Shown here piece after piece: positions 7,217 to 15,118 of a stretch of 32,497 bases of DNA. Position numbers and translations under genes: made by a program. Source of the DNA: an uncultured Gemmatimonadota bacterium (GTDB lineage Bacteria > Gemmatimonadota > Gemmatimonadetes > Gemmatimonadales > Gemmatimonadaceae). The stretch is from contig CAMLDY010000021.1 in assembly GCA_946478895.1 (NCBI GenBank), positions 1 to 32,497 on the forward strand, written 5' to 3'. Under the pieces are notes generated by a model, which was not told the DNA's origin, searched no databases, and worked only from the letters and a program-made list of their open reading frames with translations. How positions within the stretch are numbered: position 1 is the stretch's first letter; every line of letters starts with the position of its first letter.

Positions 7217-8202
7217 GGTCCGATGTAGCTCCACACCGAGGGATCCTCGAGTCCGAGCCGCCATAGCGCAAAGGCCGTCACACCGACCTGTCGCGCGTCG
7301 CGAATCAGAGTCTCCAGCAGGACGCGGTCGCTGACCCAGATCTCCCAACCCTCCGGTGAGAGCGCGTGCAGGGTTGCCGACGCGTGGTCACGGGCCAGGG
7401 CAGTGTTCGTCATCGTCGTCAGCCGTCGCGCTTCGTCGTAGCTGATGACTTCGGTCTCCGCATTTCTGCGCCACCGATAACCGTACAGCGGAAAGCCGGC
7501 GATGATGCGCCCGGCGCCGACTTCCGCGACCCGCACGCCGAGGTTGCGCGTGACCCAATCCGGCGCGGCGATTGGCCCGGGCGGTGACGTGCTCCAATGC
7601 TGGTCGTAGAGCACGGGCATGATGTAGTCAGCCGACTGGAGCAGCAGCGCGGCGGGGTACGCGGCGGTGTCGCCGGCGGGAACCGCGATCACGATCGTCG
7701 TGATTCCGTGCGCCCGCACCGAATCGGCAACCGCCTTCGTCACCGTGAGCAGCTGATCGAGATCGCGGGTGGTCATGCCCTCGAAGTCGATCACCACGCC
7801 ATTATAGGTTCCCGAATCAACCAGAGCCGCGATAGCGCCGGCCGTCGACGCCGAGACCTGCGCATTGTCCCCGAGTCCGCGCACGATCTCGGGATGAAAG
7901 CCGTTGCCGAGGTTGGTGGTGATCAACGCCATCGTGCGTCCGGCGAGAGCCGGCCGATTGCCAAGGGTGTCCGGATACGCGACGATCGGGCGGAAGCTGA
8001 GGGTATCGAGCGCGATCCAGCCGGTCACGATCCGATCGAGACCGCCCTGATGCGCGATGACCGACGCCGCACTGCGTGCATCCCAGGGTCCGGTGAATCC
8101 CCAGTACGAAGGCCGGCCGCGCGGCTGCGACGGCAGGTGCGCGCACGCAGCGAGCGCGACGAGCGCAGCGATGTACCGTCGTCGCGCATGAATCAGAAGC
8201 AT
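7213..8202 (-). CDS. GH18-like glycoside hydrolase lipoprotein
   Basis: A 329-residue exported protein. From ATG at 8202 it begins with a basic stretch and a hydrophobic segment ending in a lipobox (LAAC, Cys20), so it is probably a lipoprotein. The body fits the YaaH/YdhD-type branch of glycoside hydrolase family 18. A strand carries YNGVVIDFEG with the presumed acid/base Glu141 and Asp139. The first Asp of the DxxDxDxE motif is Asn134. Later come YIMPVLYDQHW, AGFPLYGYRWRR and the final ITAFALW-like strand (VTAFALWRLG). Such proteins cut N-acetylglucosamine-containing polymers such as peptidoglycan or chitin, or only bind them. The longer upstream frame to 8241 adds residues before the signal peptide and overlaps the divergent gene region. 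It is convergent with the M24 gene. Confidence 0.83.
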   Translation of the reverse strand: MLLIHARRRYIAALVALAACAHLPSQPRGRPSYWGFTGPWDARSAASVIAHQGGLDRIVTGWIALDTLSFRPIVAYPDTLGNRPALAGRTMALITTNLGNGFHPEIVRGLGDNAQVSASTAGAIAALVDSGTYNGVVIDFEGMTTRDLDQLLTVTKAVADSVRAHGITTIVIAVPAGDTAAYPAALLLQSADYIMPVLYDQHWSTSPPGPIAAPDWVTRNLGVRVAEVGAGRIIAGFPLYGYRWRRNAETEVISYDEARRLTTMTNTALARDHASATLHALSPEGWEIWVSDRVLLETLIRDARQVGVTAFALWRLGLEDPSVWSYIGP

Positions 8203-8252
8203 TGCGATTCGAGGCTTGTGTCGGAGCCGTCGACGCGGCAAACTCCGCCGTC

Positions 8253-9935
8253 ATGAAACATCTATCAACCTACCTCGCGATTCTCACGCTCGCACCAGCC
8301 GTAGTCATGGCGCAAGGCAACGCTGATCTGGTGCTGACCAACGGACGCATTTACACCGTCGACAATGCGCGGCCGCAGGTCTCGGCGCTTGCGGTGCGCG
8401 ATGGCCGCGTTCTGTTCGTCGGATCCGACGCCGAAGCGAAAGCACTTGCCGGCCCTTCGACGCAGTTGATCGATCTGCGCGGCGCGGCAGTCTATCCGGG
8501 CTTCACCGATGCCCACGCGCACCTGCTCGGGCTCGGCAACATGCTGCAGCGCGTGAATCTCGCCGGCTCGACGTCGTACGACGAGGTGATTGCGCGAGTA
8601 AAGGCATGGGCAAAGGATGTGAAGCCGGGCGAGTGGATTCAGGGGCGGGGCTGGGATCAGAATCGCTGGCCGGTGAAGGAATTTCCAACCCACGAGGCGC
8701 TGTCCCGCGCGTTTCCCAACAACCCGGTGGTACTCGACCGGATCGATGGTCACGCGCTGCTGGCGAACGCGCGGGCGATGGAGCTCGCGCACGTTACCGC
8801 TGCGACGCGCGATCCGGCCGGCGGAAGAATCGTCAGACTCGCTTCCGGCGCGCCGTCTGGAGTTTTTGTAGATAACGCCAAGTCGCTGATTTCGCGCGCG
8901 GTGCCGGAGCCGACGCGCGCGAACACCCGCAAGGCGATTCTCGCCGCCGTCGCCGAAGCCAATCGCTGGGGATTGACGGGCATCCATGATCCCGGCGAAG
9001 ACACCGAGACAGTGGGCATCTACGAGGAGCTGGCCAGGGCGGGCAACTACAGTCTCCGCAACTACGTGATGCTGAGCGATCCGGGCGAGCCCGGTTCGGC
9101 TCAAGCGCTGGGGAATCCGTACATCCAACGCGGTCCCCAGAACGCGCTCTACGACGGCCACCTCTGGATTCGCGCCATCAAGCTTTACGCCGACGGCGCG
9201 CTCGGCTCGCGCGGCGCCGCGCTGCTCGCACCGTACAGCGACGACCCGAACAATTCCGGGCTGCTGGTGTCGCGACCAGAGCACATCGAGGCGTGGGCGG
9301 AATGGGCTCTGGGGCACGGGTTTCAGATCAACGTTCACGCGATCGGCGATCGCGGCAACCGGGTGGTGCTCGATGCCTTCGATTCAGCGCTGCGCAAGAT
9401 CCCGACGGCGAATCACCGCTTCCGGATCGAGCACGCGCAGGTGCTGAGCCCCCAGGATATCCCGCGGTTTGCGAAGCTCGGCGTGATTCCATCGATGCAG
9501 GCGACCCACCAGACCAGCGACATGCGCTGGGCGGAGTCGCGCGTCGGTCCGCAAAGAATTCGCGGCGCATATGCATGGCGATCCCTGCTCAGCACCGGTG
9601 TGATCATTCCGAACGGGACGGATTTTCCGGTCGAAGAGGTCAATCCGCTGCTCACCTTCCACGCGGCGGTGACCCGGCAGGATCCGACCAACTGGCCGGC
9701 GGGCGGCTGGTATCCCGACCAGAAGATGACCCGCCAGGAAGCTCTTCAGTCGATGACGATCTGGCCGGCCTACGCAGGTTTTCAGGAGTCCGTGCTGGGC
9801 TCGCTGACGCCCGGCAAGTACGCCGACTTCGTGGTGCTCGACCGCGACATCATGACGGTCCCGGACACCGAAATTCTCGGAGCGCGGGTACTTTCCACCT
9901 GGGTTGGGGGAAAGCGCGTGTACGAGGCGAAGTAG
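8253..9935 (+). CDS. secreted amidohydrolase (YtcJ/Amidohydro_3 type)
   Basis: A 560-residue metal-dependent hydrolase. ATG at 8253 gives a clear signal peptide (hydrophobic 4-19, cleavage near VMA-QG at 20). The start DLVLTNGRIYTVDNARPQVS and the metal-binding HAH (His88, His90, in FTDAHAHLLGLGN) are typical of the YtcJ-like amidohydrolase group. So are GRGWDQNRWP near 126, IKLYADGALGSRGAAL near 308, NVHAIGDRG near 375, RIEHAQVL near 403, NGTDFPVE near 455 and GSLTPGKYADFVVLDRD near the end. The family cleaves N-acyl, formamide or cyclic amide bonds. The substrate is not predictable. The divergent GH18 gene starts only 50 bases upstream, so the two share a promoter region. Confidence 0.92.
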   Translation: MKHLSTYLAILTLAPAVVMAQGNADLVLTNGRIYTVDNARPQVSALAVRDGRVLFVGSDAEAKALAGPSTQLIDLRGAAVYPGFTDAHAHLLGLGNMLQRVNLAGSTSYDEVIARVKAWAKDVKPGEWIQGRGWDQNRWPVKEFPTHEALSRAFPNNPVVLDRIDGHALLANARAMELAHVTAATRDPAGGRIVRLASGAPSGVFVDNAKSLISRAVPEPTRANTRKAILAAVAEANRWGLTGIHDPGEDTETVGIYEELARAGNYSLRNYVMLSDPGEPGSAQALGNPYIQRGPQNALYDGHLWIRAIKLYADGALGSRGAALLAPYSDDPNNSGLLVSRPEHIEAWAEWALGHGFQINVHAIGDRGNRVVLDAFDSALRKIPTANHRFRIEHAQVLSPQDIPRFAKLGVIPSMQATHQTSDMRWAESRVGPQRIRGAYAWRSLLSTGVIIPNGTDFPVEEVNPLLTFHAAVTRQDPTNWPAGGWYPDQKMTRQEALQSMTIWPAYAGFQESVLGSLTPGKYADFVVLDRDIMTVPDTEILGARVLSTWVGGKRVYEAK

Positions 9936-9990
9936 CGCGGCACATCGCTTGCCCCTCCTTGGGGCGAACTTTCACTCCCTCTTCGACAGA

Positions 9991-10920
9991 ATGCTGCGCC
10001 GGCTTTTCGGCTTTTCCATAATTCCGCTCGTCGTGCTGGCGTGTTCCCACGACGACACCGCTTCCGCGAAAACCCGTGACGGAAAATCGGACGACGACGG
10101 AGTTCCTCCGCGTCCGGCCGTCGTCTCGCCGTCGTCGCAACCCTACAAGGTTTCGACGGTTGCGACGCCCGGGACCATCATTGGGACCGTTGACTTTGAT
10201 GGGACGCCGCCGGTGCCGCGGGTAATCCAGCCGACTGTGGATCAGAACGCCTGCGGCAAGTCGATCGTGGCGAAGAATGTCGCCCTCTCTGGGACGCGCG
10301 TCGCGGACGCGGTGGTTTGGCTGACCGACATTCGCACCGGAAAGGATTTCCCGCTCCAGCGGCGGTTCGACCTCACCAACAACGACTGCATGCTCGATCC
10401 GTTCGTGCAGGTCATCACCACCAACGGAACCCTGAACATCGGCAACGACGACAGGGCGGTGCAGACCATCCGCCTCATCAACGTCGGAACGGGAAAGATC
10501 GTGGCGCTGGCGCCGTTCAACGACGACGGCGAAGTCGTGCCGGTGGACCAGATCACGGAGCCTGCCGAAGTCGAGATCGTGTCGCAGCAGCATCCGTGGA
10601 CGCACGGCTGGATGGTGGTGCTCGATCATCCGTACTACGCGCAGACGGATTCAAAGGGGACCTTCAAGATCGACGGTGTTCCGCCCGGGACTTACCAGCT
10701 TCGGAGCTGGCATCCGGAGCTCGGTTATGCGGACGCGCGCGCCACGGTTGCAGCGGGACAGCAGGTCGTCGTCGAGGTCCACATTCGACCCGGCGGGGTC
10801 GGGGCGCCGACGGTCGTCTCACCGGCTGACAGCTCCCGGGCGGCTTCGAGCACACCCGCTATTCCTATCCTGCCGACGTCGTCAAGTACGCCCGACTCAC
10901 TGCCCCCGCCGAGCCGATAA
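9991..10920 (+). CDS. lipoprotein with carboxypeptidase-regulatory-like / cupredoxin-like domains
   Basis: A 309-residue lipoprotein. ATG at 9991 gives a short signal with lipobox VLAC (Cys18), followed by a charged, low-complexity linker (about 20-60). The core starts with PGTIIGTVDFDGTPP and contains two cysteines (NACGK and NDCMLDP). It then has VQVITTNGTLNIGNDD, QQHPWTHGWMVVLDHPY, and a carboxypeptidase-regulatory-like module (T-D-S-K-G-T-F-K-I-D-G-V-P-P-G-T-Y-Q-L-R-S-W-H-P). This arrangement matches the 'methylamine utilisation protein-like' plastocyanin-related lipoproteins, in which conserved His residues may bind copper. The tail after residue 260 is rich in Pro, Ser and Thr. It is 55 bases downstream of the amidohydrolase and may be co-transcribed. 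The role is unknown. Confidence 0.78.
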   Translation: MLRRLFGFSIIPLVVLACSHDDTASAKTRDGKSDDDGVPPRPAVVSPSSQPYKVSTVATPGTIIGTVDFDGTPPVPRVIQPTVDQNACGKSIVAKNVALSGTRVADAVVWLTDIRTGKDFPLQRRFDLTNNDCMLDPFVQVITTNGTLNIGNDDRAVQTIRLINVGTGKIVALAPFNDDGEVVPVDQITEPAEVEIVSQQHPWTHGWMVVLDHPYYAQTDSKGTFKIDGVPPGTYQLRSWHPELGYADARATVAAGQQVVVEVHIRPGGVGAPTVVSPADSSRAASSTPAIPILPTSSSTPDSLPPPSR

Positions 10921-11024
10921 CAGTTAAAAAAAGGCTCCTTCTTGTTCGGCTGTTTGTCCGAGTCCTCACTCAGTCAGCAATCAGCAGTGCAGTTGGTCCT
11001 AAGTCCTCGCTCAAAGTCGTCGGA

Positions 11025-12857
11025 TTATCCGACCAGCGCGTCGCCCGCCCTGAACTGGCCGCGGTATAGCCGCGAGTAAACGCCTTCCGACGCAAGCAGG
11101 TCCTGGTGGCTGCCTTCCTCCACGATCTGGCCGTGGTCGATGACGACCAGTCTGTCGGCGCGCAGCACGGTACTCAGCCGGTGCGCGATGATGAGCGTCG
11201 ATCTCGCGCGGAGGAGATCCTCCATCGCCTGCTCGACCAGACGCTCGCTCTCGCTGTCCAGACTCGACGTCGCCTCGTCGAGAATCACCAGCGCCGGATC
11301 CTTGAGGAAGACCCGTGCGATTGCGATGCGCTGTCGCTGTCCTCCGGAGAGCTTCACGCCGCGCTCGCCGACGCGGGTATCCAGCCCATCGGGCAGGCGG
11401 TCGATGAACTCCATCGCGTGCGCGGCCTTTGCCGCGGCGCGAATCGATTCTTCGCTGGGGCGCGAGCCGTCTTCGCCGATTCCGGCGTAGGCGATGTTTT
11501 CGCGGATGGTGCCACTGAAAAGAGTCGGTTCCTGAGGCACGATGCCAATCGCGCCGCGCAGATCGGCCAGCGACAGATCGCGGATGTCCAGGCCGTCGAA
11601 GGTGATCCGGCCAGATGTCACATCCCAGAACCGCGGCAGCAGCGATGCGATGGTCGTCTTGCCCGCGCCACTCGGCCCGACCAGCGCCACGACCTCACCG
11701 GCACCGATCCTCAGCGAGACATTCTGCAGCACCTCGGGTAGCGACGGGAGATATCGGAACCCGACGTTGTCCATCACCACTTCGCCACGCAGCGGACGCG
11801 GCAGCTTGACGGGCCGCACCGGATCCTTCACCGCTGATTCCGCCTCGAGGAGATCGAACACCCGTCGCGCCGCACCCACTGCCTCCTGGTAAGCGCCGAA
11901 AAGCGACGCGAGAGAGCCGACGGCCCCCGCGACGTACAGCGCGTAGAGGAGGAACGAGACCAGCGCGCCGGCGGTGAGATTTCCAGCGAGCACCTGCCGC
12001 CCACCCTGCCATAGCACGGCGACGACGCCACCGAATCCGCAGAAAGTGAGAATGCCGAAGAACGTCCCGCGGATCCGCGCGCGTCTCAGCGCTGCGTCGA
12101 TCACTTCCACGAGGTGCGCGCCGTAACGACGGACTTCCTCTGCCTCCGCGGTGTAGCTCTGCACCGTCCGGATCTGCGAAAACGCTTCGTCCGCGGTCCC
12201 CGTTGCCTCGGCGATTCTGTCCTGCACGCCCGTGCTGGCTCTCCGCAGCGCGCGGCCGAACACCATCGCCGCGCCGACTACGATCGGCACCACCGCCAGC
12301 GTCGTCGCCGTCAACCGGCTGTCGGTGACGATCAGCAGGATGATGCCGCCGATCAGAAACAGCGTCTGCCGCGCGAACTCCGAGAGATTGTAGCTGAGTA
12401 CGGTTTGCAGCACCGTCGTGTCCGCCGACAGCCGGCTGGTCAGCTCGCCCGTTCTTCGCTCCGTAAAAAATCCGGGAGAAAGTCGGACCAGGTGAGCGAA
12501 CAGATCCTCGCGCAGCTGCGCGATCACCAGCTCCGATATCGCCGTCAGCAGATAGACTTGCACGAAATTGAGCAGCGCCTGCACGGCGAAGAGAATCAGC
12601 AGGCCGATGGCGATCTTGTTGAGCAGTGTCGCGTTCGCCGAAATGAACGCCGCATCGAGCAGGTGCCGCACGATTTGGGGAAACGCGAGCGCAATCCCCG
12701 CGCTCAGCAGCAGACAAACGAACGCCAGCGCGAGCCGCCACAAATACGGCCGAACTCGCGGCAGCAGCCTGCCGAGCGGCCGGGGAGACGTTACCGGCGG
12801 CTGGGCACGTGGCGTCGGACGCTGCGCGCTGACCGCGAAGGCCGGCGGTGCGGTCAC
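11025..12857 (-). CDS. ABC transporter, fused permease and ATP-binding protein (MsbA-like)
   Basis: A 610-residue half-size exporter. The six-helix type IV transmembrane domain spans about 30-330, with the loop FTERRTGELTSRLSADTTVLQ. The nucleotide-binding domain has Walker A GPSGAGKT (394-401), signature LSGGQ (503-507), Walker B LVILDE (523-528) and the switch His559 (IIAHRLST). Members export lipids, peptides or drugs as homodimers in the inner membrane. The frame is open for another 250 codons upstream, but that part only shadows ctaB. GTG at 12857 overlaps the ctaB stop (GTGA) and gives a normal family length. The coupling to ctaB suggests co-expression with cytochrome oxidase assembly, without showing a functional link. 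Confidence 0.92.
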   Translation of the reverse strand: MTAPPAFAVSAQRPTPRAQPPVTSPRPLGRLLPRVRPYLWRLALAFVCLLLSAGIALAFPQIVRHLLDAAFISANATLLNKIAIGLLILFAVQALLNFVQVYLLTAISELVIAQLREDLFAHLVRLSPGFFTERRTGELTSRLSADTTVLQTVLSYNLSEFARQTLFLIGGIILLIVTDSRLTATTLAVVPIVVGAAMVFGRALRRASTGVQDRIAEATGTADEAFSQIRTVQSYTAEAEEVRRYGAHLVEVIDAALRRARIRGTFFGILTFCGFGGVVAVLWQGGRQVLAGNLTAGALVSFLLYALYVAGAVGSLASLFGAYQEAVGAARRVFDLLEAESAVKDPVRPVKLPRPLRGEVVMDNVGFRYLPSLPEVLQNVSLRIGAGEVVALVGPSGAGKTTIASLLPRFWDVTSGRITFDGLDIRDLSLADLRGAIGIVPQEPTLFSGTIRENIAYAGIGEDGSRPSEESIRAAAKAAHAMEFIDRLPDGLDTRVGERGVKLSGGQRQRIAIARVFLKDPALVILDEATSSLDSESERLVEQAMEDLLRARSTLIIAHRLSTVLRADRLVVIDHGQIVEEGSHQDLLASEGVYSRLYRGQFRAGDALVG

Positions 12858-13747
12858 GCGCCGAGAACCTTCCGGTCGATCACCATCGCCAGAAACAGCA
12901 GCGCGAGGTAGAGCAGGGAGTACTTGTACACCCACCACGCCGGCGCTGTCCACTCTTCGCTGCGCGCGACCCGGATCACCCCGGCGAGCAAAATGCCGCC
13001 CAGCACCAGCGCCGATACGAAGTAGATCATGCCGAATGCCCCGAAGGTGACCGGCAGCAGCGTCAGCGCGATCAGGATCACGTTGTACCACAGCATCTGC
13101 CGCATTGTCTCGCGCTCGCCCCAGACCAGCGGCGCCATCGGAACGCCGGCGCGCCCGTAGTCGCGCTGCTTGAGCAGCGCCAGCGCCCAGAAGTGCGGCG
13201 GCGTCCAGTAAAACACGATCAGAAAAAGATAGACCGCGGTGAGATCGATGGTGCCGGTCATCGCCGCCCATCCGACGAGGGGCGGGAACGCCCCCGCCGC
13301 GCCGCCGATCACGATGTTCTGCGGCGTCGTTCGCTTCAGCCAGCGCGTGTAGATGAAGACGTAGAAATAAAATCCGGCCAGCGCGAGCACCGCGGTGAGA
13401 ACGTTGGTGAACCGCGCCAGCAGAAACGTCGCCGCGGTTGCGAGAGCGACGCCAAACGCCAACACCGCGCGCGGCCCCATCCGGCCGCTCGGGATCGGGC
13501 GCAGCCGCGTGCGCGACATCCGGGTGTCGATGTCGCGATCCAGATACATGTTGACCGCGTTCGCTCCTCCGGCCATCAGGTAGCCGCCAACGAGGACGAT
13601 TAGCACCAGCAGCCACGTCGGGTTGCCCGCGACGAACATTGGTGCGACGGTGGTGACCAGCAGCAGCGAGATGATCCGCGGCTTGGTGAGCATCACCAGG
13701 TCACGTGCGAGCGAAGTCTGCTCCTGTTCTCGGGCCGCCACAGTCAT
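12854..13747 (-). CDS. ctaB: protoheme IX farnesyltransferase (heme O synthase)
   Basis: A 297-residue UbiA-superfamily membrane enzyme that transfers a farnesyl group to heme B, giving heme O. The first substrate-binding motif is NMYLDRDID (Asn66, Asp70, Asp74), preceded by the family start LTKPRIISLLLVTTVAPMFV and followed by R-T-R-L-R-P-I-P-S-G. The typical TPPHFWALALLKQRDYGRAGVPM loop near residue 180 is present. About eight hydrophobic segments are visible. The ATG (13747) shares one base with the ctaA stop (TGATG), and its own stop overlaps the ABC exporter start. Together with ctaA it supplies heme A to an aa3-type oxidase whose structural genes are not in the window. Confidence 0.96.
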   Translation of the reverse strand: MTVAAREQEQTSLARDLVMLTKPRIISLLLVTTVAPMFVAGNPTWLLVLIVLVGGYLMAGGANAVNMYLDRDIDTRMSRTRLRPIPSGRMGPRAVLAFGVALATAATFLLARFTNVLTAVLALAGFYFYVFIYTRWLKRTTPQNIVIGGAAGAFPPLVGWAAMTGTIDLTAVYLFLIVFYWTPPHFWALALLKQRDYGRAGVPMAPLVWGERETMRQMLWYNVILIALTLLPVTFGAFGMIYFVSALVLGGILLAGVIRVARSEEWTAPAWWVYKYSLLYLALLFLAMVIDRKVLGA

Positions 13748-14712
13748 CAGGTGCTCACCCCTTCCGGCGTAGCGAACTCACCGCGCGATGGCGACTCGTA
13801 CACGATCCGCTCGATGTCGCCGGCGCCCGACCCGCTGGCGAGCGCGCCCAGCGCGACCACGCAGATCCAGACCAGCGTTCCGACTGCCTGGTGCAGCGAG
13901 CGCAACGCCGGCGGCAGGTGCATCTCGACCATTGCCGCCGCGACGAGGATCTGCAGAATCACGAGGGCGAGCGCCATGCCCGCCGCGCTCCGCACCGGAC
14001 GGGCTTCGCCGCGCTTTCGCACGCCGATGATTACGCCAATCAAATGGCCGAGCAGAAGCAGCGCGATGATGCGGTGGGTGATCTGGATGTAGAGCGGCGT
14101 CCCGGTCGCGGCGACGCTCCTGCACCACGGAAATCCCTGACACGCCACCGCCGCGCTCGGCGTGTTCGCGGTGAGCGCGCCGAAGACGAGAGCGAGAAAG
14201 GTGAGCCCAATCGCTCCTCTCGCCGAACGGAAGGTCCGCGCATAGGGTGAGGGAACCGCGGCGATGCCGAAGCCTCCCGCACGCGCTGCTGTGACGACCA
14301 GCACGGCGAGCAGCGTCATCGCGATTGCGAGGTGGGTGACCACCACCCAGGGCTCGAGCGCCATTTTTACGGTCACGGCCCCGAAGAGCGCCGCTACGAC
14401 GACAAGCAAGAGCGCGAGCAGCGCCGACCTCAGTGGGCCGCGGCGTCCGCCCACCCCCGGTTCCCGGCGCTTCACGATCGCAACGATGACGAGCAACACT
14501 ATCGCGATCGACAGCGTCGCCGCGCCGTAGCGGTGCGAGATCTCCACCAGCAGCGTCGGCGCGTTGTGCGCCGGCGTGAACGATCCGTAGCAATCCGGCC
14601 AGCTGTCGCCGCAGCCGAGCCCCGAGCCGGTGATACGAACGATCGCGCCGAATACGACCTGCGCAAAACCGATCAGGAGGGCGAGATAGGAGAGCCAGCG
14701 TATCGTTTTCAA
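13747..14712 (-). CDS. ctaA: heme A synthase (COX15/CtaA family)
   Basis: A 321-residue eight-helix membrane protein that oxidises the methyl group of heme O to a formyl group. The four conserved histidines appear in EISHRYGA, VVTHLAIA, QITHRIIA and LHQAVGT. Both extracytoplasmic cysteine pairs are present (GCGDSWPDC near 35 and CQGFPWC near 185), as in Bacillus-type CtaA. The start is TTG at 14712, one base after the stop of the small COX2-like gene, and it reads directly into the family start (KTIRWLSYLALLIGFAQVVFGAIVR). No alternative ATG fits. It lies between that small gene and ctaB in one operon. Confidence 0.95.
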   Translation of the reverse strand: MKTIRWLSYLALLIGFAQVVFGAIVRITGSGLGCGDSWPDCYGSFTPAHNAPTLLVEISHRYGAATLSIAIVLLVIVAIVKRREPGVGGRRGPLRSALLALLLVVVAALFGAVTVKMALEPWVVVTHLAIAMTLLAVLVVTAARAGGFGIAAVPSPYARTFRSARGAIGLTFLALVFGALTANTPSAAVACQGFPWCRSVAATGTPLYIQITHRIIALLLLGHLIGVIIGVRKRGEARPVRSAAGMALALVILQILVAAAMVEMHLPPALRSLHQAVGTLVWICVVALGALASGSGAGDIERIVYESPSRGEFATPEGVST

Positions 14713-14713
14713 C

Positions 14714-15022
14714 TCAGGATCCGCTCGTCGGCGGCGACGGCATCGGCATGTGCATCGGCCCGTGATCCATCATCATGTGCGCGTGGCGCGCGGTGATGCG
14801 ATTCCACGTCGCCCCGAAAAGAAGTATCAGAGCGAGCGCGGGAATGATCGCCCACGCGATCTCGCCACCGCGCGGCGCTGCGGGTACGAGCTCGGACTTG
14901 TTGGCGGCGCGCGCGGCGCGGACGGCGGGGGCGGCGAAGGTGAAGCGAAGGATCGCCAGCTCCGCGACCAGGCACGCCGCAGCGGCGATCCAGAAAATTG
15001 TCTCAGCCAGCGGCTGATTCAT
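14714..15022 (-). CDS. small COX2-transmembrane-like protein with His/Met-rich tail
   Basis: A 102-residue membrane protein with two hydrophobic helices (about 8-28 and 54-74). The second helix, EIAWAIIPALALILLFGATWN, closely resembles the second transmembrane helix of cytochrome c oxidase subunit II (pattern [EV]-x-x-W-x-x-I-P-x). The protein stops where the CuA cupredoxin domain should begin. Instead residues 80-94 are rich in histidine and methionine (His80, 82, 87, 91; Met83-85, 90, 92, 94), as in copper-binding tails. ATG at 15022 heads the ctaA-ctaB-ABC operon, and the longer frame to 15073 adds nothing family-like. Possible roles are a copper carrier for oxidase assembly or an accessory oxidase subunit. 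The COX2 resemblance is from pattern reading only. Confidence 0.75.
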   Translation of the reverse strand: MNQPLAETIFWIAAAACLVAELAILRFTFAAPAVRAARAANKSELVPAAPRGGEIAWAIIPALALILLFGATWNRITARHAHMMMDHGPMHMPMPSPPTSGS

Positions 15023-15118
15023 TTGCGAGAGTTGGTGTGCGTGAGATGCGCGCCGACTGCTCTCGCCGCGCACCTAAAGCTACTCGCGCAGCGCGGTCCT
15101 TTGCACTACCGTTTGCGG

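Noticed and set aside
10921..11024. A7 tract after the copper-protein-like lipoprotein gene as a terminator for the minus-strand ABC gene
   Set aside because: On the minus strand it reads as a T-run after AGGAGCC, but I found no complementary stem before it.
12858..13616. N-terminal extension of the ABC exporter to 863 residues
   Set aside because: The extra part is an out-of-frame reading of ctaB. GTG at 12857 overlaps the ctaB stop and gives normal length.
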